From Nectonema munidae (lineage: Eukaryota; Nematomorpha; Nectonematoida; Nectonematidae), in the NCBI GenBank assembly GCA_030549495.1, contig JAUIRK010000845.1, positions 62,001-126,000 on the forward strand: a stretch of DNA of 64,000 nt, read 5' to 3'. Below, piece after piece: positions 11,120 to 25,100 of the stretch. The notes under the pieces are model-generated. The model did no database searches and was not told where the DNA came from. It saw nothing but the letters and a program-made list of their open reading frames with translations. Numbering within the stretch: position 1 is the stretch's first letter; each line of letters begins with the position of its first letter. The position numbers were made by a program, and so were the translations under genes.

Positions 11120-13187
11120 TTTTGCCTTATAATTTAAGGCAGAATATAATTTTTTTTTTTTTTATAAGTTTCTTCAATCATGTTGAATATGAAGTATTAA
11201 AAACAAAACGCATTATAAACTCTTTTGAAGATTAGTATATGAGACAAGGAAGCAACCTGGAAACAAAAAAGAGAACTTCTGATCAAAAGTAACTTTAAAA
11301 TAGTTACTCCTAGGACTCAGCTTTTAAATGGTCAACCTAGAAGTTTTATGAAGAGCTACGTAATTTTAAGGAATCTTTGCTAAACGGAAGATTTACCATG
11401 TTCCAATGAACTAAGAAATGGTGTAATGATCTAATATTGGGTCCTTAAAAAAGCTTTTGGCCGTGAACTCCTTTGCGAAAGAAAAATCGTTAAACCTTTA
11501 GCTTAACAGCTAAGATTACAATTATCATTTCACTAAGATGGAAATCTAAAAATTTTGAATAAGTCAGAGTTATCAAAGTTGTCACAGATGCCACCAATAT
11601 GTGAAAATTTAGTCACTATAATTTGAATAAATTAAAGTTGTCCATCTTTTTCCTTTTGTGTGTGAGAGAGAGTCTTTTAGATGAAGAAGGTAGACAACTT
11701 TTTGTAATTAAACAATGAACATCACCAAATGATTTCATCAGAAAAAAACTCTTGACTGGGATTGGTTGACATATATTCAGGCTGAATATCTGTTCATAAC
11801 AGTATCTACAAGATAGTGATAAAAAAAAGCCTAAAATCATCAAGCAGTTTCTTTAATCAGAATGCTCTGAGAGCGTGTAAAATCTGTTCAAAATAAAACC
11901 TTAAAAAAGTTTTTTTCGAACACAGATTACAGAAAATAACTTTTTGATAAAAGGAGAGCAACCAAGAAACAATCATCATAAAATGAATAGCAAAATTATA
12001 CTGTATAATGTATAGAAGAAACGATGTAGAAACTAAAATCCCATAAATAATTTGTAGCCAAAACGACGGGGGTGCTATCAAAATAGCTAATTTATTGACA
12101 CTTGAAATATTTTCAGAGAATTAAACACCAAAAGTTGGTTTATCAAATAAATTAAGAAAATAATTAACAGAGAAATGCTGTAAGTTGAATTTATTTTGAA
12201 ATTTATATATTTGACATTGATTGACAGGTTAAATCGATTTTTTGACACTTTTAATTGATTTTCATAAAAAATGAGCAACACTACTCAATTGGACATACTT
12301 GAAAATGGTATTAATGTGTAAAAAACAGTGAAAAATTTTTACTGGATCTATTTATCATTTCTATATTTAGTGAGTAAATGTCCTTTTTTGAAGAAGAATG
12401 GTGCCAACTTTATACTTTACATTTCAATAGAAGGATTCAATTTTTGAATGTAATAAAAAAAAAGTAACATTTTATCATAAAAAAACAAACAAAATAAATA
12501 CATTCCTTCCTCGATTGGAATATCACTTTCTTCTAAGTTAGGTATTGATCATTTTTGACGATTTTGGGTGAACGTAACACCTTCTTATAACGGTGATCAA
12601 ATCTAACTAATAAACTAATTTTGATAAATATTAAAAAAGAACTCTTAGTATCGAAAAATCATGATTAAAATGAAGGATTCAAGTGGATTCAACTCAAAAA
12701 AGTGGATTAAAGTTGATAACCGAAAAGTCAACTCGTGATAGTGCAATATTACGATATGATGTTTTTGAATGGGATTTTTAAAATGGAGAGAAATCGTTAA
12801 GATGGGGTGGGGGGGATAAATTTCAAGTGTGAGAGAAGGTGGTGTAAAGATACTCTGTGTTTTTCAGCAAAAACTGGATGGTGACAGGTATTGACTGGAA
12901 AATAAGTGGTAGACGGAGGAGAGCGCGTGACATGCAAACTCAACACTGATATTCCTTCAGCAACCATATGTGCTCATGCAAATGTCAAGTGTCTCTCTAT
13001 ATCATGAAATCACAAAGAGACTTTGGTAAGAAAAGAAGAACAATTGTGTGCAACAGAATTGAAGTTTGTTCATATGTTTACAAAACAATCGTTAAAACAT
13101 GCAAAATCGATAGAGGGGCCTTGATTTAATACACTCTTGCCAAAACTCTCTTCTCTTTCAAATTTCTTGTTTCGTATCGTACGAAAG
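11120..13187. other. Intergenic region upstream of the muscle gene
   Basis: AT-rich DNA without a recognisable gene. Positions 12600-12735 are a dispersed repeat also found at 55450-55572 (shared blocks GATTCAAGTGGATT and AAAAGTCAACT). No core promoter element could be assigned with confidence to the gene that starts at 13188; the stretch just before its ATG is pyrimidine-rich (CTCTCTTCTCTTTC). Confidence 0.4.
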
Positions 13188-16100
13188 ATGTCTTCCAACA
13201 GAACCAGAACTGTTAATTATGGAATTTCAGCCGATGTTAAAAATAAAGTAAGATTTTTTAGCTTTCAATTGACCTCTAAACCATAACAAAAGATAAAATT
13301 TAATCAGCCTTACATGTCCAGCCCAGGAGTAACTGAAGTGGTGGCAATGTGGGCGCCCATTTTGAAATATTGCACTCATTTTACATACTCACATTTTTTA
13401 CCTTTGTTTAAACTGAAAAAATATTTCTATAAAAGCAAGTACTCTCAGGGAAAGGTGTAGAATTTTGTTACACCTAAAGTAGAATACTCGATGCATTTGG
13501 TTCTATTAATTCTAGTATGGCGCATTTAATTCTACATACTGTTTTGTATGCCGCAATGAAAATTTGCTTCGATTCAGTACCCGTATCGCATTCAGCATTA
13601 TTGGTATATATAATTGTAGTATTATATATACTCGGTTTAAACCTAATCTAACTTCATTTTAATAACTTTATATCGATAGAAGGATTCCTAGTGACAGCTT
13701 TCGGGTAATCTACTATCCCTCGGTTCGATTCACGATCTTCCTAGCATGTATCCAGCTATGCAAGAATATTCTTGCCTTGAATGCGATACCGAAAACTAAA
13801 ATAACTAGGAAAAAAGACGAATTTGTTTCCCCAAAACTTTCCCATTTTTGAGCTGAAGTTTTGGTAAGCTCACGAAAAATGCTTAACGTTCGTATGGAAG
13901 GGATGTACAGATCGCATGAGGGCTGCTGACCATATTTTGCCAAAACTGATTTGGACTTTTGACCAAGCTTAAATTTTAAATTTCTTATGTCCATGAAAAA
14001 ACTTCCGTACGTTTTGTCATTGAAATATTCAAGACATAAAATTGAATCTATTTTCATTCTTAAAATTCATCTCTTTCGTGACGTCCTATTTCCTTTCATT
14101 TTTGCGTCTTCTCTCTTTCTTGATGTCCTTCCCTTTTGGATATCGAGTAGATCCTCATACTGTCGCTCCAACACAACTCACTTTGGATTGTTGTGTTTGA
14201 CAATCGTGCAAAGTAGGAAGAATTTGTTACCTTATTATAATTACCGCATATATTATATCAAGCGACGCTTGCAACATATGTTAACTGCGATAATCGTGAT
14301 CAAAGCCGCGTTAAGAAGCCGTGCTAATGAAACCTAACATCATATCAATGTTTCCAACCGAAATATATCAGAGGCTAACATCCCAAGGGCGAGCCTGCCC
14401 ACTCTATTGTGAATTATGTAATCTAGTAATTTGAGACTGCCGCAGACTTTTAGTTTACATTCATTTTAGAAATTATTTTGTATATTACTTTTTTTAAATA
14501 CATTTATCAAAATTATTTTACAGTTAAATATAAATCATTGTTAAAATTACCCCCCCCCCCCCCCCACAAATTACAAGCACCTTTAAATTGACATAAATGA
14601 TATACAACTTGTTGATTTTTTCCTGTCTTCATTGGTGTTGCCAGACCATTGATGATAGGATCCACATTTTCCTTATTTAAAAAATAGTTAAGAAAGTTTT
14701 ATTGCACGAAGAGAGTCGCGCAGAGATGCATTTAGACAGTTGATCAGGGGATCGAGCAGACATAAGTGTTCCCATTAACGAACGCGGTGTGGACGGAGCA
14801 AAATTCAAAAACGTGGTACATTCATTCATCTCCATAAGACATATGTGAGCTACGCCTGATCGAAAAAAGAATGAGGAATAGTCATAAATAGTGTAATTGT
14901 ATTGCCAACACTTATTTATCTCCATATGGTCCTTTGTGACCTGGTATGATGATGATCGCTTTTCTATTTAAAAAAATATAATGATGTATATAAATTCAAT
15001 ATTTATATAGGATTTATTTGCCTATTTATATATCTTTGTGGATTCCGTTGTTAAGCGACTTCAAAATCGGGATAACCGGTCAAAACCAGCACATCTTGGA
15101 ACTCTAATATAATACACCAAATTTATTTTTTAGAGTAAACTATAGTTGTGTATGTATTTTATAGCAATCTATTAAGCTTCGTAAACAGCCCAATATTTGA
15201 AAGATTGATTTGGAAGTTGGCTTTGCAACTTCATTGCAAACGTATATATTTTATTTTGGTTTCAAAGTCTTTGCAACTATTCTAATTTTTGCGCAACTCT
15301 ACGCTCACAATGATACGCCAAGAAATATTTCAACGTGGTAAAAGTGTGTACATTAGACATATTCTAAAAAATATTTTTTTTTCAAATTTCTCATTCCCAA
15401 TATAGCAAAACATGAGAAATTATATACATATCCTGAAAAAACACTCAATTTTTTTGATCTATACAAAAAACTCCCGCTTGAATAAAAATAAAATTTTAAA
15501 ATGAGAAAATTAATTTAGAAAGAAAAGAGAGTCTATCGAGGAAGAAATTAAGATCTTTGTGGAGTTCAGTTTAATTTAATTTAATCATAATTTGATAAAA
15601 GGGGTCATATGGTATTAAACCTTGTATACGATTCTATACTAAATATATTGTACGCTTCGCTACTATGATTCTAGTATGAATGCATATACTGTTGTTACAT
15701 GTTTAGATCTAACTAATGATGATAATATTTAACTAACTAAGGAAATACTTTGAAATGAGTTCTCTTGTATTGGATCATCATCCGTACACTCTTTCAAAGA
15801 CCGGTTTGTTCTATTGAGGCCTCATCAGTTCCACTTTGCTTGTCCAAACCCACTTTTAGAATTTTTAAGATTGCCTGCCTCCATGAGGTTTGTACTGCTG
15901 CTAGTTACTGTTGTAAATGAGACTCGGTCAATTTCGCGTAACGATTATTTTCGATGATCATTTTAAACAGCCGTCATTCTAAATGTCTTTTATACAAATG
16001 GTGAGTAGAAAAAATAAATTATTCTCACTTCGAATCAAAAGGCTTCCTAGTAAAAAATATTTGAAGGGACGCTTCTTCTCTCGTACTTCTGAAGATTTAA

Positions 16101-19100
16101 TTTGATGCAACACTGTTTAGATCGAGGACAAAAGAGATCCAGAACTTGAAGAAAGTATAATGAAATGGATCTCCTCTATTGTTGGCGATGTCAAGTGGAC
16201 AAAATACGAAGATACCCTACAAAATGGCTACGTTTTATGCGAGTAAAATAATGCAATCTTTTTTTGTTTCCGAACTTTCAATGAATTTTATTCAAACATG
16301 TTCTTGTCTCTTCAATGCTTTTTGAGCTTAAGAGTAATGCATTTTTATTCCCTCACCAACGTCAACAAGGATGGCGTGATTTCCTATCCTAAGTGTCGTG
16401 ATCTCGAATCTCACAGAGAAAATCCGTTCACTACGAAATCCAAATGAGGAGAGAGCGAATGAATGAAGGTAGCCCCGCTGCTTGACCTATCGTTGTTCAT
16501 CATTTTCTAACTTTTGGAAATATGTGATATTAAGATGCCTTCTTTCTTCCATATAAGTATGTGAGCGAACAGGGTCACATACTTAATCAGAGTTTCTCAA
16601 CTCATTTGTTAAAATCGCTTTCTTCCATATAAGTATGCGAACAGGGGCATATACTTAACCCTATTACTTCTGAGCTAAATTTGTGCACTCAAGTGCTTGG
16701 CATTTGTGAAGATGTTACAACAAACTGTCATGTTTAAAATAGATTTATCCTCGCTGTTACACTATATCATTTCATTCACTATAAAAAAACAACTTAATTC
16801 TCATGCAAAATTATAATTTACTTTCCAAGTTTATGGAATTCATTCCTCCTACTTTTTAAGACTGATGAACAAAATTTCCCCAAACTCAGTAAAAGCTCAC
16901 GTGAAGAAAGGTCCCAGTTTCAAGCTGATGGAAAACATTGAAAAGTTTCTAACCGCGGTTTCTCTTTTTGAAGTGGAGGACTTGGACATTTTTCAAACGA
17001 TTGATTTATGGGAGAAGAAAAACATACCTGCTGTTAACCGCTGCCTTCTCGCTCTATCCAACATGGTGAGGTTTTGCAATTTAACCAATTCTTTTTTCGA
17101 TTCGTAACAGCATCTTCACTTACTTTTTCTCACACAAATTTATCAAATCGTTTTTCAAAATCGAGAGAGGAGCATTTGGCTCTAAATCTGGATGGCGGCT
17201 TTAAGAGTACTCACAATTTCAAAAATCTCATATTACTTGATTGACAAAAAAGGAGGACTTATTAATTTTAGCCATGCGCTTTCTCATTTGAAATTTTTTT
17301 TATTGAAGTTTGCTTTGTTAGTGTGAATGATTTTCTGACTATAAGTCCTTTTTTTCAAAAATATTTTACACTTCGACTTATGTAACGATTTTTCAGCGAA
17401 AGTTTCCTATTTACTATAAATTTATCAAGATTCATGTTGCTAATAATTCATTATCGCGAAAACCATCTTAACACATATGCTGCAACGGAATAACGTTAAT
17501 TAAAGCATGCATCTAAAGCAGTGGTTCCCCCAACCTAGGGTCCCGGACCCCTAGGCTTTCGTGAATATTTTATTAGGGTTTCGCAAAAAATTTTGAAATA
17601 CAATATCCCAGTTATCTACTATTTGTAAAAAAAATTAAAAATATTTTTACAATTTTTTTTGCACATCCTCTATTCCTTATGATGGGTAAAGAGAGTCTCT
17701 GTAATGAACATAGCCCGAAGCAACAATTTCTTCACAATGCTCTATTTTTCTTTATCTGCTAAGTGAAAAAGAGTGTCAAGAAAGAGGTGCCAATGATTAT
17801 TAAAATAGATACCTTTGATTAAGAGGTTAAAATTTGGCGAATAGTGTTTAAATTTCTATCCATTATTTTATCTGCTGTTTTGAAGGACTTTGACTGACAA
17901 AAATGAATGTTACTTTCTTCGTAACTTTGATAGAATGTCAGTTTTATCGCGAGGGGTGCGAGTAATAAATATTTTGGTGTAAGGGATCCGTGGGATAAAA
18001 AAAAATGAGGAATCCCTGATCACTTTTATCATATGTGTAACAAAATGTAAAGCAAAGAGTATTTATTGAAGAGATGACTATCGCAGATCTCAATTGTGCC
18101 AGGAACCAACTCTGGATGCCACTGCTTCCGGATTAGCTTGGAGTGGAGCTGTGATGCAAAGTGGTAGATATGCTGGACTTTGAAGTAGAGATCTTTGATT
18201 AGTGCTGGTGATGTGTAAATACTGTGATTGAGACATTGGATTTGAATTTGTTCGTGTGTGTAATAAAATTGTTGGGTGATTATATTTTACATCTACCTCT
18301 AACATTTTAATGTTACAATATTTTTATTTCGATTTGCAATATCATATCATATGGTAATGTAAAAAGTGAATATGTATGGATCTTTTTTTTGTCGCTTCAA
18401 AATGTATAACACGTCTCAGTTCGTTGAGGTAATATAAATTTATTCTAGGATTTTGTGTGGATGAGGTACTAATTAGTGAGGTGACTGATAAAGTTATGAA
18501 TTGTTAATTATAGGCGTTATACTCTCCTATTCTCTATAAAATCTGAAACATACTGTTCATCTTAAAATCAATCAATTTATAACAATTTTTTAATTGCAAG
18601 GAAATGAACCGAATTAAATAAAGACGACAAAAGTCCGCCAACCGAAATAGGATATCTTTTAATGGCAAATATAAACATAGATTTCGATGTTAAAGTTTTG
18701 CACACATATGTAGTGTGTGTACCCAGTTTCGATCTCCGAATAAAACAGTTCTTTTTAAATGACTCATCAGCATCATAGTGTGCTGACTGAAGAACTTTAT
18801 ATGTGATTTTGAATGAATGAAAAAATTGAATGAAAAACGATGAGTTTTTGAAGAGAAATGCAGGCCAATTTATGGCTCTGCTGTTAAAATTCCACTACTG
18901 AGCCAAGACATCGACATTAGACATATTTTGTTGATTGAAAACAAGCACAAATATCGAACTAAAATCTTGTAACTAAAGTTATGCTCATTGCTATCTCAAT
19001 TCTTCATAAAAGCAAATATTTTTGGAAAGGTTATGCTAATTTGAGGCACATATGTTTGTGAAATGTGTATGCCGCATACTTCGCATACTGTTTTCGATAT

Positions 19101-22100
19101 GGAGCGTGGAAACTCTTTTTCACAATGCTTTTAACTTTTTTACACCTTCCTTTTCGTGAAAACTGTGTTAGAATCATTTATGTAAAAGAAAACTCCTTCT
19201 CCAAATCCGCATACCAAGAAAAGTCTGATTTCATACTAACAACAAGTTTAGCATTTTCTCTTTTGGCGCATTGTTTTAAAATTGCGATTAAATTTCATAT
19301 GATAAATTAAACTTTATTTTTATGGCCATCTAAAAAATTATGAATTATTTTATGTCTAAAATTTCTACTTTCGTGAAAACCTTTTATATTTAAAAAGGAG
19401 TAAAAATATATATATATATCTCATAACCTGTACGGTTGAACGCGGGTAGACAACTTGCGTGTTATCTCCAACCCGTATATTACGATGATTCTTCTCCAAC
19501 CTGTATTCTACGATGATTCATCTCCAAACTATATACTACGATGATTCATCTCCAACCTGTATACTACGATGATTCATCTCCAACCTGTATACTACGATGA
19601 TTTATCTTCTTCTCGAACCTGTATTCTACGATGATTCATCTCCAAACTATATACTACAATGATTCATCTCCAACCTGTATACTACGATGATTCATCTCCA
19701 ACCTGTTTATTAGGATGATTCATCTTCAACCTGTATACTACGATGGTTTCTATTCCATGTACAAATAACTAGGGAGACAATGTTTAACTTTCTGTTCACA
19801 TTCTGCTAGATGTAAGATTTGATATACCTCATTCGGGGAGACGATGCTACATAAGTTATTACCTATATACATTATACCTGTATACTACGATGGTTCATCT
19901 CCAACCTGTATACCGCGATAATTCATCTCCAACCTATATAATATATTTTATCAAATAATCAAAATAAAATTCTGTAATCAAAGAATCGAAAAATATTCTT
20001 TAAAAAATCAAAAAATATCAAACTTTCTGTTCATATTTTGCTACCTCATACGATGTTACAAAAGTTATTACATATACTTTGCTATTTGCACGATTTTAAA
20101 TATTATATTTGTCGAATAATCAAAGAATCGAAAAATGTTCAAATCAAAAAATATTTATTTTTTTTAAAATATATCGTTGGCTCCCCTTACTTTTAGTTTC
20201 GTATGTGCATAATTTGATAAAAATTAATTATTAAAGACTAGGTTTATCTTTCAATTTTAAAAGTAAGGGGAGCCAACGATATATTTAAAAAGAATAAATA
20301 TTTTTTGATTTGAACATTTTTCGATTCTTTGATTATTTGACAAATATAATATTTAAAATCGTGCAAATTGCAAAGTATAGGTAATAACTTTTGTAACATC
20401 GTATGAGGTAGCAAAATATGAACAGAAAGTTTGATATTTTTTGATTTTTTAAAGAATATTTTTCGATTCTTTGATTACAGAATTTTATTTTGATTATTTG
20501 ACAAATATAATATTTAAAATCGTGCAAATTGCAAAGTATAGGTAATAACTTTTGTAACATCGTATGAGGTAGCAAAATATGAACAGAAAGTTTGATATTT
20601 TTTGATTTTTTAAAAAATATTTTTCGATTCTTTGATTACAGAATTTTATTTTGATTATTTGACAAATATAATATTTAAAATCGTGCAAATTGCAAAGTAT
20701 AGGTAATAACTTTTGTAACATTGTATGAGGTATCAAAATATGAACAGAAAGTTTGATATTTTTGATTTTTTAAAGAATATTTTTCGATTCTTTGATATGA
20801 ATTATCGCGGTATACAGGTTGGAGATGAACCATCGTAGTATACAGGTATAATGTATATAGGTAATAACTTATGTGGCATCGTCTCCCCGAATGAGGTATA
20901 TCAAATCTTACATCTAGCAGAATGTGAACAGAAAGTTGAACATTGTCTCCCTAGTTATTTGTACATGGAATAGAAACCATCGTAGTATACAGGTTGAAGA
21001 TGAATCATCCTAATAAACAGGTTGGAGATGAATCATCGTAGTATACAGGTTGGAGATGAATCATTGTAGTATATAGTTTGGAGATGAATCATCGTAGAAT
21101 ACAGGTTCGAGAAGAAGATAAATCATCGTAGTATACAGGTTGGAGATGAATCATCGTAGTATATAGTTTGGAGATGAATCATCGTAGAATACAGGTTGGA
21201 GAAGAAGATAAATCATCGTAGTATACAGGTTGGAGATGAATCATCGTAGTATACAGGTTGGAGATGAATCATTGTAGTATATAGTTTGGAGATGAATCAT
21301 CGTAGAATACAGGTTGGAGAAGAATCATCGTAATATACGGGTTGGAGATAACACGCAAGTTGTCTACCCGCGTTCAACCGTACAGGTTATTAGAATATAT
21401 CATTACATATTAGAGAAGAGGTTTCTAAACTCTTTATACTGAAAAAATATTTCTTCAATATACAAATAAATTTAGATTCTGAAAGTAGAGTCGCTTTATA
21501 ATTGGGCTGGAAATTGTCACAGAATATAGGTAAAAATTTGTCCAAATGAAAAAAGCTTTAGTTTAAAATGCATCCCTTATCTCCTTAAATTTAATGCAGT
21601 AAACAATAATAAAAATAATATTTATCCAAAACATATTTTTTCGAATCAAAGTGTAAATCAAACCCGCATTTAAATTTTGGTTGATTAATTCAAAATCTAC
21701 AAATAAATGTAGATTCTGAGAGTAGAGTCGCTTTATAATTGTGTTAGAAATTATCACATAATATAGGTAAAAATTTGTCCAAATGAAAGGAGCTTTAGTT
21801 TAAAATGCATCCCTTATAAAGGTTGTATCTAATCTAAATAAAAGTAGACTATGATTATCCAACAAAACTCATTATTTCTTCAATGTGGATGTCGAAAATT
21901 ATAATTATTTTATAAAAATATAGAAATAAATTTAGGATTAAAGTGAAAAAAAAATAAATTCATGAGATTACTTATTGATAAAAATTGATTAAAACACATA
22001 TTTTGATCTATTTATCTTCTCTTTAAAAATTTATATGCAGTAAACAATAATAAAATAATATTTATCCAAAACATATTTTTTTCGAATCAAAGTGTAAATC

Positions 22101-25100
22101 AAACCCGCACTTCAAAAGAAGTAAAAAACTAATGTTAATATATAAAAAACTGAAAACTAAGTTGATTTTATAAAAATCTAAAAATAAATAGTGGACTACG
22201 ATTATCCAACAAAACTTGTACATTCAATCTACATTTTTCACTTCAAAAATAATTTTAAATTTATTAGAAAAAGATTATACTGACCAATAAAAAAAAACGA
22301 AAGTTAATTTATAAAAAAAATGGAAAAACTAATACTATTTTATAAAAATCTACAAATAAATTTAGATTCTGAGAGTAGAGTCGTTTTATAATTGTTCTGG
22401 AAATTGTCACATAATATAGGTAAAAATCTGTCCTAATGAAAGGAGCTTTAGTTTAAAATGCATCCCTTATCCGCTAATTAATGGTATGAAGCCCATGGAA
22501 AATAAAAACAGTAAAAGGTATTTCTTAAGTACTTATGATATAAGTAATGTATTCTCAAAGGCCATAAAAAATGCTTTAATTTGGTATATCGCATGATGCA
22601 TTTTGTTGAGAAATGTGAAAGTTATAAGCGTTTTAATATTTGACTAAGATTTAAGCTAGGAACACTACAAATAAACTAAGCGTACACTAGCCCGATAAAA
22701 TAAACCACACACGCGTGCTAAAGATGTGGTGAAGCGTATGCGAGATAAGAATTCACTGGGCTCACAAACGCGTAATGCAACATGTGTTAATCTTTCTTCG
22801 CATAGTTATGCTCTAAAATCAATCAATAATGTGATTTATTCTTCGCACACTGTCGGTATAAATATAACGAATGCCCTTCGTTAAAAATTAGAAAGGTTGT
22901 ATCTAAACTAAATAAAAGTAGACTACGATTATCCAACAAAACTCGTACATTCAATCGACAAAACCACACACGCGTGCTAAAGATGTGGTGAAGCGTATGT
23001 GAGATAAGAAAGAATTCACTGCGCTCACAAACGCGTAATGCAAAATGTGTTCATCTTTCTTCGCATAATTATGCTCTAAAATCAATCAATAATGTGATTT
23101 ATTCTTCGCACACTGTCGGTATAATTTTTAACGAATGCCCTTCGTTAAAAATTAGAAAGGTTGTATCTAAACTAAATAAAAGTAGACTACGATTATCAAA
23201 CAAAACTCTTACATTTAATCGACATTTTCACTTGAAAAAAAATTTAAAATTTATTAGAAAAATATTATACTGACCTCTACTGACCCATAAAAAGTAAAAT
23301 ATATATATTAATTTTCGACAGTTTTATTTAACTATGACATTTTATAATGTTAAAACCCATATTCTACCTTTGTGAATATAAAATTTTGAAGAAATAATAT
23401 ATAAACTCATCACGTTAATTATTTGTATTTTTTGAAACTAGATAAAAGTTGACTGACCTCACATAAAAGCGGATTTTGAAAAAATAAAAATATATTTATT
23501 TGTAAAACCTAGCGTATTTTACCCACAAAGAGTATAGCTTCAAATCTTGTACATTCGATCAACATTTTTCACTTCAAAAATAATTTTAAATTTATTAGAA
23601 AAACATTATACTGACCTATACTATTGACCCATAAAAAGTAAAAAATATATATTAATTTTCGACAGTTTTCTTTAACTATGAAATTTTAAAATGTGAAAAA
23701 TCATATTTTACCTTTGTGAATATAAAATATTCAAAAAATATTTTATAAATTAAGAACGTTAATTATTATTGGTATTTTTTGAAACTAGATAAAACTTGAC
23801 TGACCTCACATAAAAGCAGATTTTGGAAAAATAAAAATATATTTATTTGTATAACCTAGCCTATGTTAACCACAAAGAGTATACCTTTCCAATGACACCA
23901 TTTTCATTTAATTTTTTTTAAAAAAGACACATTATGCTTAAACAAAAAGGTGGTCCGTAATTTTTTCAAAAATTTAGACAAAATTTTTCGAAGTAATGTC
24001 CATTTGTATTAAAATTTTTTTAAACTTGTTGCAAAAATAAATTATTCTAGAGTATGTAGCAAACGATAAGCTTTAATGATATATATATCATGAAAAAGAA
24101 ATATTGAAAAACAGTTGAATTCTTTCTTCAAATCAAACAAGTAAAAATTTCCAAAAAGTAGTATTGGTAGTAGTAGTATTATTATTATTATTATTATTAT
24201 TACTAGCCGGTCCCGTGGTCGTTTTCTCGCTTCGGTCGAAACAGGTTTTTTTCTCTGGCGCTCGAAACATAGGATTCTGGGTAGTGTGTATATTGAGTTG
24301 CTAATTCAAATTCGCTTCGCTCGAAACGACCACGGGACCGGCTAGTTTTTTTTGTTTAGGCTGCGCTCGAACAATGGGATTCTTGGTAGTGTGTATTTTG
24401 AGTTGCTAATAGTGTTATATGGTATGGTGATGAGTTTTTAGAATATTTGTATCTTTTCTGTGTATTCTGATTGGTTGAAATTATTATGTGTTTTGTGTAT
24501 TTTTATATGGTGTGATGAGTTTGTATGTGTATATGTGTTTGAAGCATTCTGATTGGTTGAAATTATTTATATATATTATAATAAGCTAGCGTCTGTGTGT
24601 GTGTCTGTCGCTGGAAGCATTCTGATTGGTTGAATTTATTTATATATGTGTTTTGTGTGTATTTTTATATGGTGTGATGAGTTTATATTTGTGTATGTGT
24701 TTGAAGCATTCTAATTGGTTGAAATTATTTATATGTTTTATGGGTATTTTTATATGTGTGATGAGTTCATATATCTGTAGTGTGAGTGTCTGTTGAAGCA
24801 TTCTGATTGGTTGAAATATATTTTGTATGATGTAATAGAAAAATACACAGAAAAGATACAATTATTCTAAAAACTGACCACCACACCATATAACACTATT
24901 AGCAACTCAAAATACACACTACAAGAATTCTATGTTTCGAGCGTAGCCTAAACAATAAATTCTAGCACGTGTGACAGATCATTGCTACTGTGATTCTAGG
25001 ACGTGTGACAGATCATTGCTACTGTGATTCTAGGACGTGTGACAGATCATTGCTACTGTGATTCTAGGACGTGTGACAGATCATTGGTACCTTTAATCTA

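Noticed and set aside
13713-14337. Overlapping 114- and 116-codon open frames on opposite strands in intron 1 of the muscle gene
   Set aside because: No recognisable domain on either strand; open frames of this length occur by chance given the number examined.
20333-20736. Two nearly identical 80-codon open frames on the minus strand of the foldback element
   Set aside because: They are the same frame seen in two copies of the 161-bp AT-rich repeat unit; no start context or known protein.
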